Source: an uncultured Clostridia bacterium
GTDB taxonomy: Bacteria > Bacillota > Clostridia > Monoglobales > Monoglobaceae
Length of the DNA stretch: 64,000 nucleotides
Direction: 5' to 3'
Assembly (NCBI GenBank): GCA_947631965.1
Contig: CANRNL010000008.1
Span: forward strand, 1-64,000
Shown: positions 51,728 to 61,381 of the stretch, piece by piece
Layout: every line of letters begins with the position of its first letter
Numbering within the stretch: the stretch's first letter is position 1
Made by a program: the position numbers and the translations under genes
Notes under the pieces: model-generated
Database searches by the model: none
The model's input: the letters and a program-made list of their open reading frames with translations, nothing else
What the model was told of the DNA's origin: nothing

Positions 51728-51824
51728 ACATTTTTCAAAAGCAATCCAAATTCAGAGAAGCTATATTAAAGCCGGCGCTTTCAGCAAAGTCGATTGCCGA
51801 AAATTAAAATTACAAGCCGCGCTT

Positions 51825-52853
51825 TTAACCCGACACTATTCTGAATATATCGTTCCACGTTACGAATATCATCAGGAAAATCAGCAGCATCATTCCAATC
51901 ATATGGACGATTCCCTCTTTCTCGGGGCTGAGCTGTTTAATTCTGAAAAGCCGCAAAAGCGCGTTGACTATTATAAAGAATATTCGTCCGCCGTCCAGCG
52001 CGGGGAGTGGCAGCAAATTCATAATGCCGATATTTACGGCGATGAAAGCCGCCAGAAATATAAGCTGCGAGAAGCCGCTGCTCGCGGCGGTGTTCATAGC
52101 GGACACCACGCCGACGGGGCCCGACAAATCCTTAACTCCCGCCTGACCCGAAATCAGCATTTGAAGCGCGAGGAACACCATCTGCACCATCCACACCGTC
52201 TGGAAAAACGCCTCTTTGATTATCCAAAACACATTTTTGGTCTGCGCGGCATTATATCCTATGATATACCTGTTCTCGTGAAGCGTGGGCGCTATACCGA
52301 GCGTCAGCTTTTCGCCGCCGCGCCGCACAACGACCTCCGCCTCGCCTTCGCCGAGCGAGAGAGTTGCGGTATCGCGCTGAGTGTGTATTGCTTCGCCGTT
52401 TATACTCAAAATTCGGTCGCCCTCGTGCAAAACGCCGACCGCGTTCGTTCCCTCGACCACGTTTCCCACAATCGGAACATAAATACCGCCGTCCGATACT
52501 ACGCTCGAAACCGTCATGGCGAGGCATATAACAAAGCCGAGCAAAACGTTCATAGCCGCGCCCGCCGCAAGAATTATTAGCCTTGCATACGCGGGCTTTG
52601 AGCTAAACGAGCGCGGATTTTCGCTTTCGCCGTCCTCGCCCTCCATTTGGCAGAAGCCGCCCATAGGTATCGCACGCACCGAATAGAGCGTTTCGCCCTT
52701 TTGCCTTTTAAAAAGCGCGGGCCCCATTCCGATTGCAAACTCGTTCACCTTTACGCCGAACTTCTTCGCGGTAATAAAATGACCCAGCTCATGCACAAAA
52801 ATTATTACCGAAAATATTAAAATCGCAAATATAATCGTAACTATCATACTCAT
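51825..52853 (-). CDS. rseP: Site-2 intramembrane protease RseP/RasP (M50)
   Basis: Zinc metalloprotease that cleaves anti-sigma factors and remnant signal peptides inside the membrane. The 342-aa protein has FVHELGHFITAKKFGV (H-E-x-x-H) in the first helix, a PDZ domain (about 120-200, GDRILSINGEAIHTQRD), and NLLPLPALDGGRIFFIIVNA carrying the third zinc ligand. It is the last gene of the pyrH-frr-uppS-cdsA-dxr-rseP order common in Firmicutes, 11 bp after dxr. Confidence 0.95.
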   Translation of the reverse strand: MSMIVTIIFAILIFSVIIFVHELGHFITAKKFGVKVNEFAIGMGPALFKRQKGETLYSVRAIPMGGFCQMEGEDGESENPRSFSSKPAYARLIILAAGAAMNVLLGFVICLAMTVSSVVSDGGIYVPIVGNVVEGTNAVGVLHEGDRILSINGEAIHTQRDTATLSLGEGEAEVVVRRGGEKLTLGIAPTLHENRYIIGYNAAQTKNVFWIIKEAFFQTVWMVQMVFLALQMLISGQAGVKDLSGPVGVVSAMNTAASSGFSQLIFLAAFIAVNIGIMNLLPLPALDGGRIFFIIVNALLRLFRIKQLSPEKEGIVHMIGMMLLIFLMIFVTWNDIFRIVSG

Positions 52854-52864
52854 ACACTCTCCGT

Positions 52865-54004
52865 TCAGGCGAGACGCGCGCGAACCTCCGCGTTCACCTT
52901 TAAAATATCGTCAAGCGACGGATTTTCCGTATTACTGTATTTTCCCAAAGTATCGCGTACTATATCCTCAATTTGCAAAAAAGAAATTTCTCCGTTTAAA
53001 AATTTTGCGACCGCCGCTTCGTTTGCCGCGTTCATTACTGTAGGCATAATTCCTCCCGCGCGCCCCGCTTCGAGCGCGAGCGCAAGGCAGCCGAAAACAT
53101 TGTAATCGGGCTTTGCAAACGTGAGCGCGCCTATATCCGTAAGCGACAGCCGCGCATCGCGGGAGGGCTGTCTGTGCGGGTAGGTCAGCGCGTGGGAAAT
53201 CGGCATTTTCATAGACGGCCGCGCAAGCTGCGCCATAACGCTCCCGTCGCAAAATTCCACCATAGAGTGGATAACGCTCTCGCGGTGTACCAAAATTTCA
53301 ATATCGTCAATATCCACGCCGAAAAGGTGCTTCGCCTCGATAACCTCAAGCCCTTTATTCATCATAGTCGCGCTGTCAATCGTAATTTTCGCGCCCATTG
53401 ACCAGTTCGGATGCTTCAGCGCGTCCGCCGCGACAACCGATTTTAGCTCCTCGCGCGAACAGCCGAAAAACGGTCCTCCCGACGCGGTGAGCAATATTTT
53501 TCGCACGCTCTTTTTTTCCTCGCCGTCCAGACACTGAAATATCGCGCTATGCTCGCTGTCAACCGGCAAAAGCCGAACGCCGCGCTCAGAGACGCGTTTG
53601 ATTACGATGTCGCCTGCGGTCACAAGAGTCTCCTTGTTTGCAAGCGCAATGTCCTTGCCCTCGTCAATGGCGCAAAGCGTGGGAACAAGTCCCGCAAAGC
53701 CCACGATTGCCGCCAGAACCATATCCGCCGACGGCTCGGCGGCAGCTTCGCAAAGTCCGCCCTCGCCGCACAGTACGCGCGTTTCGGTGTCCGAAACGGC
53801 CATGCGCAGCTTTGCCGCGCTCGTCTCGTCAAACACAGCAGCAATTTTCGGTTTAAATTCGCGTATCTGATTTTCCAGCAGACCGATATTCGTGTTTCCG
53901 CTGATTGCCGTGACTTCAATATCGAAAATGCCATTTAAATCACGAACCACTTCAAGAGCCTGCCTGCCTATCGAGCCGGTCGAGCCCAAAATCGAAAGTC
54001 TCAT
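52865..54004 (-). CDS. dxr: 1-deoxy-D-xylulose 5-phosphate reductoisomerase
   Basis: Second enzyme of the MEP isoprenoid pathway, NADPH-dependent. The 379-aa protein has the N-terminal GSTGSIGRQALEVV, ALANKETLVTAGDIV, PVDSEHSAIFQCL (metal and substrate loop), ASGGPFF, HPNWSMGAKITIDSATMMNK and ANEAAVAKFL. ATG follows AAAGGAGAAATT. Supplies precursors for the undecaprenyl synthase encoded two genes upstream. Confidence 0.97.
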   Translation of the reverse strand: MRLSILGSTGSIGRQALEVVRDLNGIFDIEVTAISGNTNIGLLENQIREFKPKIAAVFDETSAAKLRMAVSDTETRVLCGEGGLCEAAAEPSADMVLAAIVGFAGLVPTLCAIDEGKDIALANKETLVTAGDIVIKRVSERGVRLLPVDSEHSAIFQCLDGEEKKSVRKILLTASGGPFFGCSREELKSVVAADALKHPNWSMGAKITIDSATMMNKGLEVIEAKHLFGVDIDDIEILVHRESVIHSMVEFCDGSVMAQLARPSMKMPISHALTYPHRQPSRDARLSLTDIGALTFAKPDYNVFGCLALALEAGRAGGIMPTVMNAANEAAVAKFLNGEISFLQIEDIVRDTLGKYSNTENPSLDDILKVNAEVRARLA

Positions 54005-54028
54005 AATTTCTCCTTTAATAAAACGATA

Positions 54029-54814
54029 TTATCTGAACGTTGTCAAAATAAGATATATGACCGGAGCGGCAACGATTATGCTGTCCAAACGGTCTAAAAC
54101 GCCGCCGTGTCCCGGCAGCACCTTTCCGTAGTCCTTAACGCCGTACTGTCTCTTTATAATAGACGCAAACAGGTCGCCGAACTCGCATACCACGGCGGTA
54201 ACGGCTCCCATCAGCGCAAAGCGCGGGATGCCGAAGTGTCCGAAATACGCGAAAACAGCCAGAGCCGCCACGCAGCCCAGCACGCCGCCGACCGCGCCCG
54301 CAACAGTCTTTTTGGGGCTGATTTCGGGGCACATTTTACGTTTGCCGAAAAGCCGTCCCGCTATATATGCGAAGGTGTCCGCCGAAAACGCCGCCAACGG
54401 CACGAGCCATACATAAACGCCGCCTCGGTCAAGCAACCGTATCGACACCATAAACGACAAAAGGTACGCGATATATATAACTCCGAACATAACAACAGAA
54501 ATATCGGGCAGCGTTATATCCTTATGCCTTCGGAACATCAAAAAGAACAGCGCCAGCACAATTAAAACACAGAGCGCCTGACAGAGCGAGTGGGGAAGCA
54601 TAAAGTTAAACGGCATAATCGCCGCCGAGATAAGCCCCACAACGCATATTTCCTTTTTATTGCTCCAAAGTCCGGCGGCGCGGTAAAGCTCAAAGACTCC
54701 CAGCGCCGAGACTACCGCCAAGCCCGCCGCGATAAAGTATTCATTTGAAAACCACAGCCAGACAATAACGAGCGGCAGCCCTATTACTGCGGTTAATATT
54801 CTTGATTTCAGCAT
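54029..54814 (-). CDS. cdsA: Phosphatidate cytidylyltransferase
   Basis: Makes CDP-diacylglycerol from phosphatidate and CTP for phospholipid synthesis. The 261-aa protein has about seven to eight membrane helices and the family signature near the C-terminus: FGDLFASIIKRQYGVKDYGK then LPGHGGVLDRLDSI. CGGAGGTGCTTAT precedes the ATG. Confidence 0.96.
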   Translation of the reverse strand: MLKSRILTAVIGLPLVIVWLWFSNEYFIAAGLAVVSALGVFELYRAAGLWSNKKEICVVGLISAAIMPFNFMLPHSLCQALCVLIVLALFFLMFRRHKDITLPDISVVMFGVIYIAYLLSFMVSIRLLDRGGVYVWLVPLAAFSADTFAYIAGRLFGKRKMCPEISPKKTVAGAVGGVLGCVAALAVFAYFGHFGIPRFALMGAVTAVVCEFGDLFASIIKRQYGVKDYGKVLPGHGGVLDRLDSIIVAAPVIYLILTTFR

Positions 54815-54860
54815 ATAAGCACCTCCGTGTGAAAGAGTGAAATAGTAAAAGAATCAAAAA

Positions 54861-55610
54861 TCAAACTCCGCCGAAGCGTCTGTTTCGCGCGGCAAAGTCC
54901 GCCACGGCGCGGTCCAAGTCGCGTTCGCTAAAATCAGGCCAGAGCGTGTCCGAGAACCACAGCTCGGCATACGCCGCCTCCCACAGCAAAAAATTGGACA
55001 GCCGATATTCTCCGCTCGGACGTATGATAAGGTCTACGCTCGGACAATCGCTTAAATACATATACTTTGCGAGATAGTCCTCGTCAATCCTTTCGGGGCT
55101 TATTCTGCCCTCCGCCGCATCCTTTGCCGCGCGGCTCGCCGCCTGAGCTATCTCGCGCCGTCCGCCGTAGTTGAGCGCTATATTGAAGATTATTCCGTCG
55201 TTTCCTTCTGTTATTTCTTCGGCGTGGCGTATCGCACCGAGAAATTTATCGTCGAACCGCGACAGGTCGCCGATAACGCGAAAGCGAATGTTGCGTCCGC
55301 CGAATTTCTTGTCCGCCTGAAGCAAATAGTTGTAGAGCATACTCATAATCGCGTCCACTTCCTCTTTTGGGCGCGACCAATTTTCGGTGGAAAACGCGTA
55401 AGCCGTTACCGCTTTTACTCCGATTTTGTCACAATATTCTATTATTCTTTCAAGCGTGTCGGCTCCTTTTTTGTGACCCGCGGTGCGCGGAAGTCCTCTC
55501 TTTTGCGCCCAACGCCCGTTGCCGTCCATAATTATGCCTATATGCGCGGGAACGGCGGCTTCTGCGGAGCCGTCCTTTTTCGCACCCGCTTTTTTTGCTT
55601 TAAACCACAT
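54861..55610 (-). CDS. uppS: Isoprenyl transferase, undecaprenyl diphosphate synthase
   Basis: cis-Prenyltransferase that makes the C55 lipid carrier for wall synthesis. The protein has HIGIIMDGNGRWAQKRGLPR (catalytic Asp and substrate loop), GVKAVTAYAFSTENW, and DLIIRPSGEYRLSNFLLW near the C-terminus. Start ATG 55610 (249 aa) fits AGGCGGTGA; an in-frame GTG at 55619 overlaps that site. It is followed by cdsA. Confidence 0.95.
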   Translation of the reverse strand: MWFKAKKAGAKKDGSAEAAVPAHIGIIMDGNGRWAQKRGLPRTAGHKKGADTLERIIEYCDKIGVKAVTAYAFSTENWSRPKEEVDAIMSMLYNYLLQADKKFGGRNIRFRVIGDLSRFDDKFLGAIRHAEEITEGNDGIIFNIALNYGGRREIAQAASRAAKDAAEGRISPERIDEDYLAKYMYLSDCPSVDLIIRPSGEYRLSNFLLWEAAYAELWFSDTLWPDFSERDLDRAVADFAARNRRFGGV

Positions 55611-55738
55611 ATATATCACCGCCTATGGCGATATTAAGAAAACGGACTGTACCGAGATGCCCGACACAGTCCCAAGTTCTCAATATAATTTTTTTAACAA
55701 TGCTCCGCCCGCAAGAGACGACGCCGTCTTTTGCCTGA

Positions 55739-56281
55739 TTATACTTCGAGTATCTCTTTCTCTTTTTCGTCGGTCAGCTTATCGATTTCCTTGACGAATC
55801 TGTCGGTCAGCTTTTGAATATCCTCTTCAAGCAAATCCAAGTCGTCCTCGGTTATCTCGTTATTCTTCTTTTGCGTCTTGAAGCGGCTTATTGCTTCGCG
55901 GCGAATGTTGCGGACAGCGACCTTTGCCGCCTCGCTCTTTTTTGAAACGTCCTTTACCAATTCGCGGCGGCGTTCCTCCGTCAGCGGCGGAAAGTTAAGC
56001 CTTATAACCTTGCCGTCGTTGTTCGGCGTTATGCCTATGTCCGACTTTAAAAGCGCTTTTTCAAGCGCGGAAAGAATCGTCGCATCCCACGGCTGAATAA
56101 CTATCGTCCTCGCTTCGGGAACCGATACCGAGCCTACCTGATTTATGGGTGTGGGTACGCCGTAGTAGTCAACCGTCACATGGTTTAGCACCGCGGGGTT
56201 TGCGCGTCCCGCGCGGACGGTCGCAAAGTCGGCTGTCAGCACGTCTATCGCCTTGTTCATTTTGTCTTCAGCGATTTTCAT
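55739..56281 (-). CDS. frr: Ribosome recycling factor
   Basis: Splits post-termination ribosomes together with EF-G. The 180-aa protein has the RRF layout: DVLTADFATVRAGRANPAVL, TPINQVGSVSVPEARTIVIQ, and RLNFPPLTEERRRELVKDVS near the hinge, with long helices on both ends. It is 27 bp after pyrH, the usual pairing. Confidence 0.97.
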   Translation of the reverse strand: MKIAEDKMNKAIDVLTADFATVRAGRANPAVLNHVTVDYYGVPTPINQVGSVSVPEARTIVIQPWDATILSALEKALLKSDIGITPNNDGKVIRLNFPPLTEERRRELVKDVSKKSEAAKVAVRNIRREAISRFKTQKKNNEITEDDLDLLEEDIQKLTDRFVKEIDKLTDEKEKEILEV

Positions 56282-56308
56282 AATATTTCATCTCCCTCAA
56301 AAAATTTT

Positions 56309-57013
56309 TTAACTTACCAATGTGCCTACCTTCTCGCCCAAGATGGCACGCTTTATATTCTGCGGGTCGTTGATTCCGAATACCAGTATCGGAATTTTGT
56401 TATCCATACAGAGCGAGGTCGCGGTGGAGTCCATAACTCCCAGCCCTTGATTCAAAACCTCTATATAACTCAGATTTTCGTACTTCTTCGCTTTGGGATT
56501 GATATGCGGGTCGCTGTTATAAACTCCGTCCACATTTTTGGCGAGCAAAATTATGTCCGCGTCAATCTCGGCAGCACGCAAAGCCGCAGTGGTATCGGTC
56601 GAAAAGAACGGATTTCCGGTGCCGCACGCGAAGATTACAACTCTGCCCTTTTCAAGATGTCTTACCGCTTTAAGTCTTATATAGGGTTCGGCTATCTGCC
56701 TCATCTCAATAGCGGTCTGAACTCTTGCCGTAACTCCGGCGTTTTCAAGTCCGTCCAAAAGCGCGAGAGAATTTATTACCGTGGCGAGCATACCCATATA
56801 GTCCGCTCGGCTTCGGTCCATACCCTCGCCCTCGCGTCCGCGCCAGAAGTTGCCGCCGCCGACTACTACCGCAATTTCAACACCCATATCCGAACACTCT
56901 TTTATGGTCTGCGAAATGGTGTTCACGGTTTTGGTGTCAAGTCCGAATCCGTTGCCGCCCGCCAACGCCTCGCCGCTTATCTTAATCATCACTCTTTTAT
57001 ACATGGGTTTCAT
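56309..57013 (-). CDS. pyrH: UMP kinase
   Basis: Phosphorylates UMP to UDP. The 234-aa protein has [45 protein letters not shown], and [20 protein letters not shown], all typical of bacterial PyrH. GAGGGCG precedes the ATG. It follows the Ser-rich membrane protein gene by 31 bp; rpsB and tsf, the usual upstream partners, are absent here. Confidence 0.97.
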   Translation of the reverse strand: MKPMYKRVMIKISGEALAGGNGFGLDTKTVNTISQTIKECSDMGVEIAVVVGGGNFWRGREGEGMDRSRADYMGMLATVINSLALLDGLENAGVTARVQTAIEMRQIAEPYIRLKAVRHLEKGRVVIFACGTGNPFFSTDTTAALRAAEIDADIILLAKNVDGVYNSDPHINPKAKKYENLSYIEVLNQGLGVMDSTATSLCMDNKIPILVFGINDPQNIKRAILGEKVGTLVS

Positions 57014-57044
57014 AAACGCCCTCCGTTCCGCTTTTGCTTAAAAT

Positions 57045-57761
57045 TTAATCGACATTTATGGTCGGAATGTCACTGCCCGACGAACCCGACGAGCTTGAAC
57101 CGTTTGAGCTGCCCGAACCGCCTGAGCTGCTTGAACCGCTCGAACTGCCTGAACCGCTTGAACCGCTTGAACTGCTCGAACCGCTTGAACTGCCGGAACC
57201 GCTCGAACTGCTCGAACCGCTTGAGCTGCTCGAACCGCCTGAGCTTCCGCCCGACGAACCCGATAAGCCTGAACTTCCCGAACTTCCGGAGCTTCCGCTC
57301 GATGAGCTTGACGAGTTTGATTTATTCGAACTTCCGGAACTTCCGCTTGACGAGCTTGATTTACTCGAACTTCCCGAACTTCCGCTCGACGAATCCGACG
57401 AGCTTGATTTGCTCGAAGAATTTGAAGAGCTTGACGAAGCCTTTGTGCTTTTCGGAGAGGAAGCCGAAGAAGAGCTTGACGACGAGCCGTTCTTTTCAAG
57501 GTCTTTAACACGCTCTTTGAGCGTCTCGTTCTCCGTTTCAAGCGTTTGAATCGTTTCTTTCATTTCTTCGGTATCCGAAGAAAAATCTTTGTTTCCTATG
57601 AGCGTCCACGCGCCGATAAAGGACACGCAAAACACTGCCAGCGCACACAATATCACACCGAGTACCAAAGCTATTTTCTTTGCGACGGAACCCTTGTTTC
57701 CTTTTTTCTTTGATTTTACGGGTTTTGTGGACATCGAGGTCGAGCCGTTTGATGAACGCAT
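57045..57761 (-). CDS. Ser/Gly-rich single-pass membrane protein
   Basis: The 238-aa protein has a basic N-terminus (KPVKSKKKGNKGSVAKK), one membrane helix (about 29-52), and a short coiled coil (about 59-90, KETIQTLETENETLKERVKD). A tail of about 140 residues follows, made almost only of Ser and Gly with some Lys and Asn, ending DIPTINVD. Orientation should place the tail outside. The DNA of the tail is repetitive and open in all three minus-strand or opposite frames for long distances. AAAGGAG precedes the ATG. Function unknown; position in the pyrH operon is odd. Confidence 0.75.
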   Translation of the reverse strand: MRSSNGSTSMSTKPVKSKKKGNKGSVAKKIALVLGVILCALAVFCVSFIGAWTLIGNKDFSSDTEEMKETIQTLETENETLKERVKDLEKNGSSSSSSSASSPKSTKASSSSSNSSSKSSSSDSSSGSSGSSSKSSSSSGSSGSSNKSNSSSSSSGSSGSSGSSGLSGSSGGSSGGSSSSSGSSSSSGSGSSSGSSSSSGSSGSGSSSGSSSSGGSGSSNGSSSSGSSGSDIPTINVD

Positions 57762-57788
57762 ATATGAAACTCCTTTCGATAAGGCATA

Positions 57789-58274
57789 TTATCCTGTTAT
57801 AAGATTTCCGAGCGCGCCGAGATTCAATATACCGGTCAGCACAAGTATCATAATGATACCCGAAACCATTATTCCGGCAAAAATCGCGGGCAGAGCATAT
57901 TTAAAACGCATATCGAGCAAAGCGGCAATCATTGAGCCGGTCCACGCCCCCGTGGTGGGAAGCGGAATGGCGACAAAAAAGAATATGCCTATCGCGCTCG
58001 CCCGCATAAGCCCCTCGGCTTTTTTCTTCGCTCTTGTTTCGAGCCAATTTGCGGGGCGGCGAAACAGCTTCGTCTTTTTAAGCCGTTTCACAACCGGACG
58101 GAACAGCAAAAGAATGAACGGTACCACCAAAAAATTTCCGAAAACCGACAAGGCATAGCACCAAATCACGTTTAAAGTATCTTTATTTGCCGACCAATAT
58201 ATCATCGCGCCGCGTATTTCCGAAATAGGCAGCATTGAAAGCAGCAACAGCCATAATGAGTCGGAAATTGCCAT
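57789..58274 (-). CDS. COG2426-type small membrane protein
   Basis: A 161-aa membrane protein of the family annotated as putative small multidrug export protein (PF06695). It has LLLSMLPISEIRGAMIYWSA at the N-terminus, FGNFLVVPFILLLFRPVVKR, and FFFVAIPLPTTGAWTGSMIA. Export function in this family is not firmly shown. The ATG at 58274 follows TTGGAGG; an in-frame TTG sits five codons upstream. It is the first gene of the run that leads into pyrH. Confidence 0.85.
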   Translation of the reverse strand: MAISDSLWLLLLSMLPISEIRGAMIYWSANKDTLNVIWCYALSVFGNFLVVPFILLLFRPVVKRLKKTKLFRRPANWLETRAKKKAEGLMRASAIGIFFFVAIPLPTTGAWTGSMIAALLDMRFKYALPAIFAGIMVSGIIMILVLTGILNLGALGNLITG

Positions 58275-58363
58275 ACGAAAATCCTCCAAGTAATTTTAAT
58301 CTGCTGTATTAAGCAAAGTATACCATACGAACCGCCGTTTTTCAAGCTAAATTTTAAACTAAT

Positions 58364-59494
58364 TTACATACTTTTGATAATCTCGGCAAGTTCCGTTGCG
58401 GCGTGAGGCTTGCCCAGCAGTCTGATGTTGGTCTTGAGCGCCGCAAGCCGCTCCTCGCTCCCGAATATACGCAAAATCGCGTCGTCAATCGTATAGGTTT
58501 CACTAATCTTGACCGCCGCGCCGTTGTTTAAAAGAAACTCCACGTTGCGGTCCTCCTGCCCCGGAATCGGATTTGCCATAATGATTGGCAGTCCCTTTGC
58601 CAGAGCCTCGCTCACGGTAAGTCCGCCCGGTTTTGTAACGATACAGTCCGCTGCGTCCATAAGAACGTCCACGTTGTCGACAAAGCCGTAGTTTGCGGCA
58701 AGCTTATCAAAGTCTGTGTTTTCAATCTGCTTATACATCTTTTCGTTATTTCCGCACACCGAGATTATCTGAAAGTCAAGCGGCGTGGCGTCAAGCTGTT
58801 TTATTATGCTCAGCATATCGCCGTAGCCCATACTTCCGCTCATAACAAGCACCGTCTTTTTGCTCGGCAGCCCCAACTCCGCGCAGACTTCCTCGCTCGA
58901 ACGCTTTTCGGCAAACTTGGGGTCTATCGGTATTCCTATTGACTTAATGCGCTCGGCGGGCAGCCCCTTTCGCGTCATCTGATAATCCATAAGCTCGCTC
59001 GCGGTTATATAAATATCGAGGTCGCAGGTCTCCCAAAACGGATGCACTGTAAAATCGGTGATTATTCCTATCGTTTTTGCTTCTAAGTTTTGGGAATTTT
59101 TCAAATATGTGACGAGCATCGCCGCGAAAACGTGAGTACACACAATCACGTCGGGCGCGCTTTGTAAAATATATTTTTTCAATTTCTGCGAGAGAATGGC
59201 AGTGGTAATATGCGATATGGAAATCAGATTGGCTTCGGGGCTGTGGTCGTGCTTTTCCGCGTGACTGTATACTCTGCCGTATATTTTAGGCATATTTTTT
59301 GTGGACAGCAAATAACCCTTCTCCACCGAGTCGGACAAAAGAGGGTTGATAAACTCAAACGTGTTCAAAAATTCCGCGCTTATATCGCAGCGCTCCAAGC
59401 AATCGCATATTATTTTGGCGGTCTGATTGTGTCCCTGACCCGCCGAAACAGACATAACAAGCGCTTTCAAAGCCATCACCTTTTGTAAATTCAA
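58364..59494 (-). CDS. UgtP/MGDG-synthase-type diacylglycerol glycosyltransferase
   Basis: A GT28-like enzyme that would transfer glucose or galactose to diacylglycerol, making glycolipid anchors. The protein has the N-terminal VMSVSAGQGHNQTAKIICDC motif, TIGIITDFTVHPFWE, VLVMSGSMGYGDMLSIIKQL and VTKPGGLTVSEALAKGLPII. Start is uncertain: AAAGGTGATGGC favours TTG at 59470 over the upstream codons in frame. Monocistronic between two other minus-strand units. Confidence 0.88.
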   Translation of the reverse strand: MNLQKVMALKALVMSVSAGQGHNQTAKIICDCLERCDISAEFLNTFEFINPLLSDSVEKGYLLSTKNMPKIYGRVYSHAEKHDHSPEANLISISHITTAILSQKLKKYILQSAPDVIVCTHVFAAMLVTYLKNSQNLEAKTIGIITDFTVHPFWETCDLDIYITASELMDYQMTRKGLPAERIKSIGIPIDPKFAEKRSSEEVCAELGLPSKKTVLVMSGSMGYGDMLSIIKQLDATPLDFQIISVCGNNEKMYKQIENTDFDKLAANYGFVDNVDVLMDAADCIVTKPGGLTVSEALAKGLPIIMANPIPGQEDRNVEFLLNNGAAVKISETYTIDDAILRIFGSEERLAALKTNIRLLGKPHAATELAEIIKSM

Positions 59495-59558
59495 TATCGG
59501 AATATATCAATAATTATTTTAACATATAACCGCAGTTTTGTAAAGCAAAACAAGGCGG

Positions 59559-60392
59559 TCATTTCACGCCCAGCACAACTCTGCCGCGCCCCTCCAAATC
59601 GGGAATTATGCGAATGTCTTTAAATCCCTGCCGCCGCAGTATCTCTCCTACCGCTTCGCTTTGGTCAAACCCCGTCTCATACGCAAGAACTCCTCCGCTT
59701 TTCAAAACCGCGCACTTTGTTATGCGGCGGTAAAAATCAAGCCCGTCCGCACCGCCGCAAAGCGCCGAAAGCGGCTCAAACTCACGCACGTTTTTATCGA
59801 GAGAGAGTATTTCGCCGTTTCTTATATACGGCGGGTTTGAAACCACGCAGTCGGCGGCGGGCAGGCTCGGAAAGCCGAGCATAATGTCGTGCCCGATAAA
59901 ATCTATCCTGTCCGCAACGCCGTTTGCGGTGGCGTTTCCGGCGGCGACCGAGAGCGCGGCGGGAGATATGTCAAGCGCGGTTATCCGCGCGGACGGCAGA
60001 TATTTTGCAAGGCTCACCGCGATGCACCCGCTCCCCGTGCCGACGTCAATAAACGTGGGCGCGGCAAAATCTTTAAACATATCTATAAGCGTTTCGACAA
60101 GCAGCTCGGTTTCGGGGCGCGGAATAAGCACGTCGGGCGTTACCTTAAATTCAAGCGACATAAATTCCTCCGACCCGACGATATACTGAAGCGGCTCGCC
60201 GCGCGAAAAGCGCTCCAGACAGACGCGCAGCTCCTCCGCCGCCGCGTCGGGGAGCCTCTTTTCACCGATTATCAGTTCGGTGCGCGTCACGCCGAATTTG
60301 TGCATAATAATAAACTCGGATGCAGACCTGTCCGCACCGAGTTTATCCGCATATTCAAAACCGATTTTTTTAAGTTCGTCTACCGTAAGCAT
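59559..60392 (-). CDS. prmC: Release factor glutamine methyltransferase
   Basis: Methylates the GGQ glutamine of peptide-chain release factors. The 277-aa protein has an N-terminal helical domain (RFSRGEPLQYIVGSEEFMSL), then FIDVGTGSGCIAVSLAKYLP for AdoMet binding and the catalytic DCVVSNPPYIRNGEI. It starts 1 bp after the yqhQ stop, so the two are coupled. prfA is not downstream in this window. Confidence 0.95.
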   Translation of the reverse strand: MLTVDELKKIGFEYADKLGADRSASEFIIMHKFGVTRTELIIGEKRLPDAAAEELRVCLERFSRGEPLQYIVGSEEFMSLEFKVTPDVLIPRPETELLVETLIDMFKDFAAPTFIDVGTGSGCIAVSLAKYLPSARITALDISPAALSVAAGNATANGVADRIDFIGHDIMLGFPSLPAADCVVSNPPYIRNGEILSLDKNVREFEPLSALCGGADGLDFYRRITKCAVLKSGGVLAYETGFDQSEAVGEILRRQGFKDIRIIPDLEGRGRVVLGVK

Positions 60393-60393
60393 A

Positions 60394-61365
60394 TTACCAC
60401 TTGTCCTCGTCTTTGTTTTCGGGAATTACCGCCTTAAGCGACGTTACGGCAACCTCTATCTGGCTGTCGTCCGGTTCGCGGGTGGTGATATACTGAAGCC
60501 AAAGCCCCGGCTTTCGCACCACCTTGGTAAACGCGTTGTCGTGCCTGCCGACCAGCTTCAAAATCTCATACGAAACGCCCGCAACCACGGGGAGCAGAAG
60601 CAGTCTCATTCCCACACGAGCATACCACGCGACCTCCCAGCTCAAAAACGAAAACGCAATAATGCTTATCACGACCACGATAAGCAAAAAGCTGGTACCG
60701 CATCTCGGATGCAGTCGAGACTGTGCGCGCACGTTCTCGACCGTCAGTTCCTCGCCCTTTTCGTAGCAGTGTATCGACTTATGCTCCGCGCCGTGGTACA
60801 TAAACACTCGCTTTATGTCCTTTGTCATCGAAACCAGCAGCAGATAGGCGAGAAAAATCACTATTCTTATAACGCCCTCGCACAAATTCAGCACTACCGC
60901 GCTTTCAATTCCGAGCGCCTTTATCGCGCTTACAACCAGGTTCGGCAAAATCATAAACAATCCTACGCTGAGCGCCAGAGACAGCACCACCGCGATATAT
61001 ATTGTAATCTGAATCGCCTTTTCGTCGCCCAGATGTTCTTCAAGCCACTTGTCAATTTTTGAAGGCTCTTCGTCGGCGGGAATTTCCTCCCCGTCGTCAA
61101 AAAACTGCGCCGAAAACATAAGCGACTGCACTCCTACCACCATCGAACGGAAAAAGTTGACGCAGCCGCGAATTATCGGCAGACGCAGTATCTTTGACTT
61201 TACCGCCGCGCCGACCGGCTTTATATCCGTGACAATTTCGCCGTCGCTCTTGCGCACCGAAGTCGCAATAAGGTTCGGTCCCATCATCATTACGCCCTCC
61301 ATAACCGCCTGTCCGCCTATGGAGGTTCGGTGCAGCTTTTGCTTCTTTTCTTTGTTTTCACTCAT
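60394..61365 (-). CDS. yqhQ: DUF1385-family membrane protein, YqhQ-like
   Basis: Polytopic membrane protein of unknown function, widespread in Firmicutes and often next to prmC. The 323-aa protein begins SENKEKKQKLHRTSIGGQAV then MEGVMMMGPNLIATSVRKSD, has MYHGAEHKSIHCYEKGEELT (the family His-rich signature), and HPRCGTSFLL. ATG 61365 follows AAGGAG at 12 bp; the start overlaps the end of the protease gene upstream. Confidence 0.9.
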   Translation of the reverse strand: MSENKEKKQKLHRTSIGGQAVMEGVMMMGPNLIATSVRKSDGEIVTDIKPVGAAVKSKILRLPIIRGCVNFFRSMVVGVQSLMFSAQFFDDGEEIPADEEPSKIDKWLEEHLGDEKAIQITIYIAVVLSLALSVGLFMILPNLVVSAIKALGIESAVVLNLCEGVIRIVIFLAYLLLVSMTKDIKRVFMYHGAEHKSIHCYEKGEELTVENVRAQSRLHPRCGTSFLLIVVVISIIAFSFLSWEVAWYARVGMRLLLLPVVAGVSYEILKLVGRHDNAFTKVVRKPGLWLQYITTREPDDSQIEVAVTSLKAVIPENKDEDKW

Positions 61366-61381
61366 ATTTTGTTTCAGCTCC

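Noticed and set aside
57056-57549. Long open frames in other frames of the Ser-rich gene (Glu/Pro/Leu-rich on plus, Arg/Gln-rich on minus)
   Set aside because: They follow from the repeated low-complexity codons; only the Ser/Gly frame has a ribosome site, basic N-terminus and membrane helix.
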